A stretch of DNA of 64,000 nt from Bradyrhizobium retamae (GTDB lineage Bacteria > Pseudomonadota > Alphaproteobacteria > Rhizobiales > Xanthobacteraceae). Below are positions 1 to 7,428 of this stretch, piece by piece. Under the pieces are notes generated by a model that searched no databases, was not told the DNA's origin, and worked only from the letters and a program-made list of their open reading frames with translations. Position numbers and translations under genes: made by a program. Each line of letters begins with the position of its first letter. Within the stretch, counting starts at the first letter, position 1. The stretch spans positions 1-64,000 of the forward strand of contig NZ_LLYA01000046.1 in NCBI RefSeq assembly GCF_001440415.1. Direction: 5' to 3'.

Positions 1-264
1 CGGGCGGGACATGGCCAGGCCACTAGTCAAGTCAAGGGGTCGCAAACCGCGAACGATCTGTCCCGCTACGAACGGTCGCGCGACGAGGGCGACGACTTCC
101 GTCACCGCATGCTCGCCAACATCGCAGCGCTCGCCTTTACCGTGGCCCTGACCGCGATCGGCATCTGGCTTGCCGTGAGCATCGCCGATCTCCGCAAGAC
201 CCAGGATTGCGTCCTGATGGGCCGCCGCGACTGCGCAAGGATCTCGGTGACGCCGCAGGGGTAA
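1..264 (+). CDS. small membrane protein, C-terminal part (5' end outside window)
   Basis: An open frame enters from the left edge and stops at the TAA at 262-264, giving 87 visible residues. A charged stretch (LSRYERSRDEGDDFRHR) precedes one clear hydrophobic helix (ALAFTVALTAIGIWLAV), followed by a short tail with two cysteines (QDCVLMGRRDC). It resembles short single-pass hypothetical proteins common in Bradyrhizobium. No function is known to me and the start is not in the window. The predicted topology is one transmembrane segment with a basic C-terminal tail. Confidence 0.6.
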   Translation, partial: RAGHGQATSQVKGSQTANDLSRYERSRDEGDDFRHRMLANIAALAFTVALTAIGIWLAVSIADLRKTQDCVLMGRRDCARISVTPQG

Positions 265-290
265 GCTCCTGTTTCGATGTTCAAGAGGCC

Positions 291-401
291 GTCATACCCC
301 GCGAAGGCGGGGTATCCAGTACGCCGCGGCTTTTCGGCTTAATCACTGCTGTCTCTGGAATACTGGGTCACCCGCCTTCGGCCTTCGCGGGTGACGACAA
401 C
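291..401. repeat. short intergenic palindromic repeat element
   Basis: Two perfect hairpins lie just after the upstream gene. One is an 8-bp stem (TACCCCGC, 295-302, pairing with 307-314, loop GAAG). The other is a 9-bp stem (GTCACCCGC, 367-375, pairing with 387-395). The segment resembles the 'gaaggcggggtatccagt' type of REP-like sequence abundant in Bradyrhizobium intergenic DNA. It could add to termination of the upstream gene, although no T-tract follows. Confidence 0.55.
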
Positions 402-404
402 TGA

Positions 405-1080
405 ATGCGTGTCGGCGTTCTCGCGACACAATGCGCCCGAGTTTTTGCAAATCGTTCGCCCAATAGTGAGAGGGCGCAGGGAATGCCGGGTGCTTTCCTG
501 CACCCGCGGTCTCGTGTGCAAACGCACTTAAGAAGTGCGCACACGAGCATACAGGTACAGCCGGAGCAGCCCGGCATTCCCTGCGCAGTGGGTTTACGGC
601 TTATGCCGCGCTCTCCCTGGAGACGAATTCCTCTTGCCTCCATCACCGACAGATTGGCGGTTCATCGAGCCCGGTCGGGTTTCGAAGAACCTCCGCCGGC
701 TTGACACCAGCCACGGGTGCCAGGACCACACGGTTTTGCCGTACGCAGCTTCCTCTGCCAGAGACTTCAACCAGCCAAGTGCGTGCCGGCCAAAATTCTG
801 GCGGAAGCGTTTAAGCGCCGTACGTCCTGCGCGCTGTGTTCGCTCACGGCAAAACCGCCCTGCGATCACATCCACGCGCCCGACGCTGCCGCGTCCACCG
901 CAACCCGCCCCAACGTTCGTGACGATGGCCAACGCCCCTCTTCTTCGGGACGGGATGGCCGGAGTTGTAAGCGTGATTTGGGTTTGCTGCGAAGCGCTTT
1001 ATTTTTCCGCGCACGACTGGACAGGGCAAATCAGTTTGAAACTGTTACTGAAATTCGCGCATTCGCGTAGCGCCCTTTGA
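405..1080. repeat. long interspersed intergenic repeat with nested palindromes
   Basis: This long stretch has no credible gene: open frames occur in several registers, none with a good ribosome site or recognisable domain. It holds a perfect 17-bp inverted repeat (474-490 with 570-586). Inside it lies a second stem (CTCGTGTGC, 511-519, with 539-547) and a third inner stem (CACTT, 525-529, with 533-537), forming one large cruciform-like structure. From memory, similar sequence recurs in many copies in Bradyrhizobium genomes, where it is often mis-annotated as hypothetical proteins. The outer boundaries are approximate. Confidence 0.55.
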
Positions 1081-1196
1081 CCCTGATCGATCACCATCCG
1101 CCAGGCGCGTCGAGCCGGGCGAAAATTAGATGCGCGGTCGACGCAAATTGCCGTTACGTTAGGTAAGCACAAAAACAGAAAAAAACGAGGGAGGCT

Positions 1197-2240
1197 ATGG
1201 TGAGACTTTTAATCGCGACCGCAGGCTTTGTTCTCGCAATGCTCCTTTCCATTCCGGCGCTGGCACAGACGAGGGCTCTGGTGACCGAAGAGATGATGGT
1301 CAAGGCTTCAGACCCCGGCATCGAGATATACGTCCGCAACAAGCGGCCGGCCGACATGACTACCTTCCACCCGGAGCAGACCGTGCTTTACGTTCATGGC
1401 CCGACCTATCCATCGAAGACAGCGTTCGACCTCAAGCTGGATGGCCTGTCCTGGATGGAATACATCGCCGCGCGCGGCTACGACGTGTGGCTCCTCAACC
1501 TGCGCGGCTACGGCAAGTCGACGCGTCCTCCCGAGATGGCCGACAAGCCCGAGGCCAATCCGCCCATCGTGACCGGCCAGACCGCGGTCAAAGATATCGG
1601 CACCGCCGTCGATTTCATCCTGCAGCGCCGCAACATTCCGCGCCTCAACCTGCTCGGCTGGTCCTGGGGCACGACGCTGATGGCGACCTACACCACGCAG
1701 AACGCTTCGAGGGTCGAACGTCTCGTTCTCTATGCGCCATCTTGGATCCGGCAAACGCCCTCGCTCGTTCAGACCGGCTCTGGCAAGCTCGGTGCGTACC
1801 GAATGGTCAATCGCGGTCAGGCAAAGGAGCGCTGGTACACCGGCGTGCCCGAGGACAAGAAGGCCAGCCTCATTCCCGCCGGCTGGTTCGACGCCTGGGC
1901 CGACGCGACATTCGCAACCGATCCGGTCGGCGCGGCGATGAGTCCGCCGGTCGTTCGCGCCCCGAATGGAGTCGTGCAGGACGGCGCCGAGTTCTTTGGT
2001 GCCGGAAAACCTTACTACGATCCCGCCAAGATCACGGTGCCGACATTACTGGTCGGCGCCGAATGGGACCGCGATACGCTGCCCTACATGGCGCAGACGC
2101 TGTTTCCGCTTCTGGTAAGCTCGCCCGGCAAACGCTACGTGGCGCTGGCCGAGGGCACGCACTCCATCATCATGGAGCGCAATCGCCTCAAGCTGTTCGA
2201 GGCGGTGCAGGCATTTCTGGATGAGGCGACGCGGTCGTGA
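1197..2240 (+). CDS. exported alpha/beta hydrolase
   Basis: 347-residue alpha/beta-hydrolase-fold protein. Residues 1-24 form a signal peptide ending ALAQ. The nucleophile elbow is GWSWG (Ser near residue 156). A likely acid Asp lies in VGAEWDRD and the catalytic His in EGTHSIIM near the C-terminus. An N-terminal VLYVHGPT segment supplies the oxyanion region. The ATG follows a GAGGGAGG ribosome site. It stands alone between a repeat region and the convergent YnfA-like gene. An ester or lactone hydrolase in the periplasm is likely, but the substrate cannot be read from sequence. Confidence 0.85.
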   Translation: MVRLLIATAGFVLAMLLSIPALAQTRALVTEEMMVKASDPGIEIYVRNKRPADMTTFHPEQTVLYVHGPTYPSKTAFDLKLDGLSWMEYIAARGYDVWLLNLRGYGKSTRPPEMADKPEANPPIVTGQTAVKDIGTAVDFILQRRNIPRLNLLGWSWGTTLMATYTTQNASRVERLVLYAPSWIRQTPSLVQTGSGKLGAYRMVNRGQAKERWYTGVPEDKKASLIPAGWFDAWADATFATDPVGAAMSPPVVRAPNGVVQDGAEFFGAGKPYYDPAKITVPTLLVGAEWDRDTLPYMAQTLFPLLVSSPGKRYVALAEGTHSIIMERNRLKLFEAVQAFLDEATRS

Positions 2241-2319
2241 TAGTGCGGCCAGCATAAGCGACGCGATATGCGGGACCGCTTAGACCACGATATCGCTGCG
2301 CTCATCCGGGCTGCGCTTG

Positions 2320-2643
2320 CTAGCCGCGCGGCCCCCAAAGAATGACGGCGGCGCCGATCAAACATATGGAAGCGCCCGCGATGTCCCAGCGATCCGGACG
2401 CACGCTCTCGATCGCCCAGAGCCAGACAAGCGACGCGGCAATGTAGATGCCGCCATAGGCGGCGTAGGCGCGTCCCGCCGCATCCGTTTGGACGAGCGTC
2501 AACAGATACGCAAATACAATGAGGGAGAATACGCCTGGAAACAGCCACCAGATGGGCTTGCCGAGGCGCAACCAGCCCCAGAAGGCAAAGCAGCCAGCGA
2601 TTTCCGCGACAGCGGCAGCAACATAAACGATAGTACTCTTCAT
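2320..2643 (-). CDS. YnfA family (UPF0060) small membrane protein
   Basis: 107-residue, very hydrophobic protein with four predicted transmembrane helices and the family pattern [19 protein letters not shown] followed by a short loop and a last helix. This matches the UPF0060/YnfA family in length and motif order. The ATG at 2643 gives the normal N-terminus ([19 protein letters not shown]); an upstream in-frame extension of seven codons is unlikely to be used. The family belongs to the drug/metabolite transporter superfamily, but its role is unsettled. It is convergent with the hydrolase upstream and parallel to the metal-resistance-like gene on its right. Confidence 0.85.
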   Translation of the reverse strand: MKSTIVYVAAAVAEIAGCFAFWGWLRLGKPIWWLFPGVFSLIVFAYLLTLVQTDAAGRAYAAYGGIYIAASLVWLWAIESVRPDRWDIAGASICLIGAAVILWGPRG

Positions 2644-2703
2644 AGGTCGAACTTCACACGGCATCCGCTGCCGCTCAAGGCAGCGGATCAGATCATCGCG
2701 GAA

Positions 2704-3420
2704 TCAGACCCGCAGCATTCGGATAAGCGGCCTTTCGAGTAGTGGCCATAGCACTGCGACTGCCAATAACGCTGTCGCTGCCCCCATCATGACGAGCGTT
2801 GATGTGGCTGGCTTGCGAGCCGTGCGCCGCGTCTGCCGCGCGATCCAGCCCCATGCGCCGACGACCGAGAGGATGGCAAGGACGGTGACCCACACATGCA
2901 TGCCGACAAACCACGCTAGCAAAGGTCCGGCACTGGCGAGAACCGTTGCCGGGAGCACAAACGGCAAGACGCAACATACGCCACAAGCAACTGCGCCAGT
3001 TGAAAGCGTCACCGCGGTGACGCCTGCAGCTTTCGAACCCGGCGGCTCCTTGGCATCCTTCACGCTGGATACCGAAGTGGCGCACGCGCATGACGATGGC
3101 GCGGGCGCGCTTGCCACAAACTGCTTGAACAAAGTGTCTGTGGCCTCGCGGTCCATTTCGGGCGCTGTGACGGTGAGGCGGATTTCGCTTCCCGTCTCGC
3201 AAAGCTCAAATGCAAGGAATGCGCAGCAGACCCGCTCATTGCGGACCATCTCATGCACGCGCTCGCGCGCATCGAGCGCATAGCTCAATTCCAATACGAG
3301 GTCGCGGCGCTCGTATTTCCGGAGCGCGTCCTTGTTCAAGGCGGCAATCCAGGCAAGCCGGTCTTCAAACTCCCTGGACGCTAGCGTGCAGGCTATGGGC
3401 CGGGCTTCAACCATCGTCAT
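2704..3420 (-). CDS. MerR-regulated two-domain protein with mercuric-transport-like membrane half
   Basis: 238 residues. The N-terminal ~95 residues are a soluble alpha/beta-looking domain containing a vicinal cysteine pair (ERVCCAFLAF). A linker (roughly 100-130) carries further cysteines (SSCACATS). The C-terminal half has about three hydrophobic helices beginning ACGVCCVLPFVLP, resembling the cysteine-pair first helix of MerT/MerC-type mercury transporters. ATG 3420 is chosen because AAGGAG lies 7 nt upstream; a TTG at 3426 is too close to that site. It is divergent from a MerR-family gene and probably under its control. A role in uptake or handling of a thiophilic metal is inferred; the metal is unknown. 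Confidence 0.6.
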   Translation of the reverse strand: MTMVEARPIACTLASREFEDRLAWIAALNKDALRKYERRDLVLELSYALDARERVHEMVRNERVCCAFLAFELCETGSEIRLTVTAPEMDREATDTLFKQFVASAPAPSSCACATSVSSVKDAKEPPGSKAAGVTAVTLSTGAVACGVCCVLPFVLPATVLASAGPLLAWFVGMHVWVTVLAILSVVGAWGWIARQTRRTARKPATSTLVMMGAATALLAVAVLWPLLERPLIRMLRV

Positions 3421-3457
3421 CGGCAATCTCCTTGTGCGGTTGATCGGAGCTTGCCGG

Positions 3458-3488
3458 ACCCTACATCCTCAAGTAACTTTAGGTTCAA
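3458..3488 (-). promoter_or_regulatory. MerR-type promoter/operator with 19-bp spacer
   Basis: On the minus strand a -35 box TTGAAC (3483-3488) is separated by exactly 19 bp from a -10 box TAGGGT (3458-3463). A 17-bp near-perfect dyad (3467-3483, CCTCAAGT/A/ACTTTAGG, one mismatch per arm) sits in the spacer. An overlong spacer containing the operator dyad is the hallmark of MerR-family activated promoters. It points toward the two-domain metal protein and lies 30 bp from the MerR start, so it probably also autoregulates that gene. Confidence 0.7.
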
Positions 3489-3517
3489 GCAGAAAGAAGC
3501 GACGGAAAATCAGATAG

Positions 3518-3985
3518 ATGAGTAATCTCAAGATTGGTGCCCTCGCCAGGCAGACCGGCACGAATGCGCCGACGATCCGGTATTACGAGGAAATCGGGCT
3601 GCTTGGTTCCGTGGGCCGCCAGGCCGGCAACCAGCGCGTCTACAGCGATACCGATGTGAGGAGGCTGACGTTCATCCGGCGCTGTCGCGAGTTTGGGTTC
3701 TCCATCGATCAGGTGCGCGCTCTTGTGGCACTGGTGCAAGATCCTGCCAGCTCCTGCGTGCATGCGCGTGACCTTGCACAGGAGCATCTGATCGCCGTGC
3801 GCGCGAAGCTTACCGAATTAAAGGCATTGGAGCGCAGTATCGCGGCTTTCGTGGCCAACTGCGATGCATCCTGCGCAGGCGGCGCGGGACCCGACTGCGT
3901 GATTCTCGAAGATTTGACGAAGGGACGCACGCAAACACGCAACACTTCAGGAGGCCGGTGCTCGAAGACCAGCGCGTGTTCGTAG
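3518..3985 (+). CDS. MerR family metal-responsive transcriptional regulator
   Basis: 155 residues. The N-terminal winged-helix MerR domain (LKIGALARQTGTNAPTIRYY, residues 4-23) is followed by the wing and the dimerisation helix (roughly 80-118). Candidate metal-ligand cysteines are one before the long helix (ASSC) and a C-terminal cluster (NCDASC, GPDC) followed by VILEDL, as in heavy-metal MerR/CueR/CadR-type sensors. The tail after EDLTKGR is longer than usual and adds two cysteines. It probably activates the divergent gene through the 19-bp-spacer promoter. The exact metal cannot be assigned. Confidence 0.85.
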   Translation: MSNLKIGALARQTGTNAPTIRYYEEIGLLGSVGRQAGNQRVYSDTDVRRLTFIRRCREFGFSIDQVRALVALVQDPASSCVHARDLAQEHLIAVRAKLTELKALERSIAAFVANCDASCAGGAGPDCVILEDLTKGRTQTRNTSGGRCSKTSACS

Positions 3986-4281
3986 AGTGCAGAAGTGTCA
4001 ACAAGTAGCCCGCTAGATGTAAAGACCCGGACGTCGCGGAGCCTGTCATCGCGCGCGCATTCGCGCGACCCGTTGGCTCCTCCGGGCTACGCTCGCTACG
4101 AGGGATTTGCCGGGTCCGTTCGTTCGCGATGACCGTCGCTGTTCGCAGCGCCTGCTCGCAGCGCTTCAGTTGAGCTTTCGAATATTCCTGCATGGACCGC
4201 AGTTCGTCCGGCGTCTTGTTCTTCCACGATGAACGCAATATCTAATCACTCTTCGTCGGCCCGCACTATCTCTCCTCACCT
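3986..4281. repeat. intergenic region with GCGCGCATTCGCGCGA repeat
   Basis: No supported gene lies here. Positions 4053-4079 hold a 27-bp sequence repeated exactly and in the same orientation at 6891-6917; similarity extends about 20 bp further with a few mismatches (GGGCTAC.CT.GCT). This is typical Bradyrhizobium intergenic repeat material. A minus-strand frame across 4100-4238 reads plausible helical sequence (KTPDELRSMQEYSKAQLKRCEQ) but runs into the repeat and has only a TTG start, so it may be a gene remnant. Confidence 0.5.
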
Positions 4282-4743
4282 TTATTCCGGCTCCCGCAGC
4301 GGCGCCCGGCTTAGTTCGTTGCCGGCGGTAATCGCTTTGCGCAGCAGCCGCACCAACTCCGCGCCCTCCTTTTCGGTGAGGCCGCGCAGCATGGTGTGCT
4401 GGGCTGCCTCGACGGCCGGCGTGATGGCGCGCAGCGTGCGCTTTCCCGCTTCCGTAATTTGCAATTCGCGGGCGCGGCGATCGCGGGGGCTCGCTTGACG
4501 CACCAGCAAGCCCTTCTGCACCAGGCGGTCGACCACGCCGGTGATGGTCGTGCGGTCATAGGCGATGAGGCCAGCCAACGTCACCTGATCGATCCCCGGG
4601 TTCATCTTGATGGCTGCTAACGCAGCGTACTGAACGGGCGTGAGGTCGAAGCCCGCCTCCTCGACCTCGGCCAGGAACACGGCTACCGCGATTTGCTGGA
4701 AACGGCGCGCCAGATGGCCGAGCATCTCATTGTTGTCTCTCAC
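4282..4743 (-). CDS. mobR: MarR family regulator, probable MobR
   Basis: 153 residues with a winged-helix MarR fold: DNA-recognition region TPVQYAALAAI, QVTLAGLIAYDRTTITGVV and the wing ending ASPRDRRARELQIT. The GTG at 4743 is chosen because GGAG lies 6 nt upstream and a good sigma-70 promoter (4787-4815) ends inside any longer reading. Longer in-frame starts would therefore lie upstream of the transcript. It is divergent from the mobA-like monooxygenase, the arrangement described for mobR-mobA in Comamonas testosteroni, where MobR is a MarR-type repressor released by 3-hydroxybenzoate. The name rests on that context. Confidence 0.75.
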   Translation of the reverse strand: MRDNNEMLGHLARRFQQIAVAVFLAEVEEAGFDLTPVQYAALAAIKMNPGIDQVTLAGLIAYDRTTITGVVDRLVQKGLLVRQASPRDRRARELQITEAGKRTLRAITPAVEAAQHTMLRGLTEKEGAELVRLLRKAITAGNELSRAPLREPE

Positions 4744-4786
4744 CCAATTCTCCAAGGCAAATTCAAAGGCAGGTTCGGAATTGACA

Positions 4787-4815
4787 AGTATACTGATAAT
4801 CAGCATGCTGATCAA
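4787..4815 (-). promoter_or_regulatory. mobR promoter overlapping a 14-bp palindromic operator
   Basis: On the minus strand a -35 TTGATC (4810-4815), a 17-bp spacer and a -10 TATACT (4787-4792) form a strong sigma-70-like promoter for the MarR gene, with a predicted leader of about 37 nt. The perfect palindrome ATCAGCATGCTGAT (4799-4812) lies within the spacer and part of the -35. A MarR dimer bound there would block this promoter. AGTATACT (4787-4794) is itself a palindrome, so a TATACT also reads on the plus strand toward mobA. Confidence 0.65.
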
Positions 4816-4937
4816 TATTTCCATGCGCTTTGGCCGCGGAATCTGCCGGCAGTCAAGTGACCGACGCCATAGATGAAGGGTAATCTGATCGGTCAAAATC
4901 AACTCCGATCGGCCAAGGAACGGGAGGAGCAGGTCTG

Positions 4938-6863
4938 ATGCAGTTTCACCTGAATGGCTTCGAGCCGGGCGACCCCGAAATCGCCGACCCCGTCGAGCGG
5001 GTTGCACCCTCCGGCATGTCCGGACCGGTTCCCACGGAAGTCGATGTCCTGATCGTCGGCTGCGGACCGGCGGGCCTGACGCTGGCGGCGCAGCTTTCAG
5101 CGTTTGCCGACATCGAGACCTGCATCGTCGAGCAGAAGCCAAGCCGGCTGTTGCGCGGCCAGGCCGACGGCGTCGCCTGCCGCACCATGGAAATGTTTCA
5201 CGCCTTCGGTTTCGGCGAGCGCGTGCTGAAGGAAGCCTGCTGGATCACCGAAACGACGTTCTGGAAGCCGGACGATCGCAAGCCCGAAAGCATCGTGCGC
5301 AGCGGCCGGGTTCAGGACGTCGAGGACGGGCTGTCGGAGATGCCGCACCTTATCCTGAACCAGGCGCGCGTGCATGATTGCTACCTCGATGTCATGCGCA
5401 AATCGCCGGCGAAGCTCGAGCCCTATTATTCACGGCGATTGCTGGATCTTTCGATCGCGCCGGCGGCGCAGTTCGAAGATCACGCCGTGACCGTGCGCCT
5501 CGAACGGCTCGATGCCGGGCACGAGGGCGAGGTCGAGACCATCAAAGCGCGCTATGTCGTCGGCTGCGACGGCGCGCGCAGCACGGTGCGCAAATCGATC
5601 GGGCGCGAGCTGCGCGGCGATTCCGCCAATCATGCCTGGGGCGTGATGGACGTCCTTGCCGTCACCGACTTCCCCGACATCCGCTTTAAGGTGCTGATCC
5701 AGTCGGCCCGTGATGGCAGCATCATCGTGATCCCGCGCGAAGGCGGCTATCTGGTCAGGCTCTATGTCGAACTCGCCAATCTCGACGCCGGCGAGCGGGT
5801 CACGAGCCGCAACATCACGCCGGACGATCTGATCGCGAAGGCGCGGCAGATTCTCAATCCGCATACGCTCGACGTGAAGGAGATCGCCTGGTGGTCGGTT
5901 TACGAGATTGGCCAGCGGCTTACCGACAAGTTCGACGACGTGCCGGCGGAAGAGACCGCAACGCGCCTGCCCCGCGTGTTCATTGCGGGCGATGCCTGCC
6001 ACACCCACAGCCCCAAGGCCGGCCAAGGCATGAACGTCTCGATGCAGGACGCCTTCAATCTCGGCTGGAAGCTCGCTTCCGTGCTGCGAAGGCGCAGCGC
6101 GCCGCATCTCTTGCACAGCTATTCGGCGGAACGGCACGCGGTAGCGAAAGAGTTGATCGACTTCGACCGCGAATGGGCCGCGATCCTTGCGTCCGCCAAG
6201 GGTGACAACAAGGGCGCGGATGCGGCGAAAACCCAGGATTATTTCGTCCGGCACGGCCGCTATACCGCGGGAACGGCAACGCACTACCGCCCGTCCGTCA
6301 TAACCGCCGAACCAAACCATCAGCATCTCGCCAAGGGCCTTGTGATCGGCACGCGCTTTCACTCCGCGCCGGTCGTGCGTCTTTCGGACGCCAAGCCGGT
6401 TCATCTCGGCCATGTCACCAAGGCAGACGGACGCTTCCGGCTTTTCGTCTTTGCCGGCGCGGGCGATCCCGCTGCCGCCATCTCCCCTGTTCGCTCGCTG
6501 TGCGATTTCCTGAGCGAGAATCCAAAATCTCCGGTGAGGAGACACACGCCCGCGGGCGCCGATATCGATTCAGTGATCGATGTCCGCGCCGTGTTCCAGC
6601 AGTCGCATGCCGAACTCGCTATCGCGACGATGCCCCCGCTCCTCCTCCCGCGCAAAGGACGCTACGGGCTCATCGACTACGAAAAAATGTTCTGCCCAGA
6701 TCTCAAGGGCGGCCATGACATCTTTGCAATGCGCGGCATCGATCGCGACAAAGGCTGCACGGTCGTGGTGCGCCCGGACCAGTATGTCGCGCATGTGCTC
6801 CCGCTCGACGGCCATGCAGAGCTTGCGGCATATTTCGACGGCTTCATGCTAAGGGCCGATTGA
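4938..6863 (+). CDS. mobA: 3-hydroxybenzoate 4-monooxygenase (FAD-dependent)
   Basis: 641-residue class A flavoprotein monooxygenase. The Rossmann FAD motif is DVLIVGCGPAGLTLAAQL (about 36-53), the DG motif is VVGCDGARSTVRKSIG and the GD motif is VFIAGDACHTHSPKAGQGMN. A C-terminal thioredoxin-like domain follows (about 460-640), as in phenol hydroxylase. The N-terminus (MQFHLNGF.PG), internal blocks (GVACRTMEMF, ILNQARVHD, WGVMDVLAVTDFPD) and length match MobA of Comamonas testosteroni closely from memory. It hydroxylates 3-hydroxybenzoate to protocatechuate using NADPH and O2. A GGGAGGAG ribosome site precedes the ATG. No ring-cleavage genes lie nearby. Confidence 0.88.
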   Translation: MQFHLNGFEPGDPEIADPVERVAPSGMSGPVPTEVDVLIVGCGPAGLTLAAQLSAFADIETCIVEQKPSRLLRGQADGVACRTMEMFHAFGFGERVLKEACWITETTFWKPDDRKPESIVRSGRVQDVEDGLSEMPHLILNQARVHDCYLDVMRKSPAKLEPYYSRRLLDLSIAPAAQFEDHAVTVRLERLDAGHEGEVETIKARYVVGCDGARSTVRKSIGRELRGDSANHAWGVMDVLAVTDFPDIRFKVLIQSARDGSIIVIPREGGYLVRLYVELANLDAGERVTSRNITPDDLIAKARQILNPHTLDVKEIAWWSVYEIGQRLTDKFDDVPAEETATRLPRVFIAGDACHTHSPKAGQGMNVSMQDAFNLGWKLASVLRRRSAPHLLHSYSAERHAVAKELIDFDREWAAILASAKGDNKGADAAKTQDYFVRHGRYTAGTATHYRPSVITAEPNHQHLAKGLVIGTRFHSAPVVRLSDAKPVHLGHVTKADGRFRLFVFAGAGDPAAAISPVRSLCDFLSENPKSPVRRHTPAGADIDSVIDVRAVFQQSHAELAIATMPPLLLPRKGRYGLIDYEKMFCPDLKGGHDIFAMRGIDRDKGCTVVVRPDQYVAHVLPLDGHAELAAYFDGFMLRAD

Positions 6864-6877
6864 ACGTAGCCCGCCGC

Positions 6878-6918
6878 ATGAGCCAACGGGGCGCGCATTC
6901 GCGCGACCCGTTGGCTCA
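6878..6918. repeat. palindromic repeat downstream of mobA
   Basis: A perfect 13-bp stem (ATGAGCCAACGGG, 6878-6890, pairing with 6906-6918) encloses the GC-rich loop GCGCGCATTCGCGCGA, itself partly self-complementary. The right part (6891-6917) is identical to 4053-4079. It begins 14 nt after the mobA stop, so it could act as a transcript end or 3' stabiliser, but there is no T-tract. The remaining DNA to 7125 holds no other gene that I can support. Confidence 0.6.
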
Positions 6919-7125
6919 TCAGGGCTACACTTGCTCCCGGAACCAAAACCGGCCGTCCCTGCCCATAAATCGGTCGGCGATCCCCTCGCCTCCCTCCATT
7001 GAACTCAGCGCCCTGCTCCGATATACGGGCACTCGACTCCGGCCGAGGGAATGGGCCTTCCGGGGCCGTGCACCCGCCTCCTCCAAGCCGTTCCGGATTT
7101 TCTCCAGTATATCAAAGGCTTAATG

Positions 7126-7419
7126 ATGTCTTCCACATTCGATCAGATCGCCAACATTATCGCGGAGACCTGCGACATCCCGCGCGACACGATCAAGCCG
7201 GAGAGCCACGCCATCGACGATCTGGGCATCGACAGCCTGGACTTCCTGGACATCGCCTTTGCCATCGACAAGGCGTTCGGGATCAAGATGCCGCTCGAAA
7301 AATGGACCCAGGAGGTCAACGACGGAAAGGCCACGACCGAGCAGTATTTCGTGCTGCAAAATCTCGCCGATCGAATCGACGAACTGGTCGCCGCCAAGAA
7401 TGCAGCCCCGGGCGCCTAA
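7126..7419 (+). CDS. acpXL: acyl carrier protein AcpXL
   Basis: 97 residues, typical of the specialised ACP that carries C26-C28 acyl chains for lipid A in Rhizobiales. The phosphopantetheine attachment serine lies in [15 protein letters not shown]. The following segment [18 protein letters not shown] and the tail [16 protein letters not shown] are diagnostic of AcpXL rather than AcpP. Two adjacent ATGs occur (7123 and 7126); the second gives MSSTFDQI and better spacing from AAAGG. It is first of five rightward genes for very-long-chain fatty acid synthesis and transfer. Confidence 0.92.
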   Translation: MSSTFDQIANIIAETCDIPRDTIKPESHAIDDLGIDSLDFLDIAFAIDKAFGIKMPLEKWTQEVNDGKATTEQYFVLQNLADRIDELVAAKNAAPGA

Positions 7420-7428
7420 TCGCCCGCC

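Noticed and set aside
535..1080. 181-codon plus-strand open frame in the first intergenic region
   Set aside because: Arg/Pro/Ser-rich translation, no ribosome site, overlaps the palindromic repeat and competes with frames on both strands. It looks like repeat DNA rather than a gene.
3810..4238. Minus-strand 142-codon frame beside the MerR gene
   Set aside because: Only a TTG start, overlaps the MerR 3' end and passes through the intergenic repeat. The first ~45 codons could be a gene remnant, so the region is described only as a repeat.
4744..4824. Upstream in-frame start for the MarR gene at ATG 4824
   Set aside because: A strong promoter and operator lie inside that stretch, so transcription probably begins downstream. 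The GTG at 4743 has a proper ribosome site.
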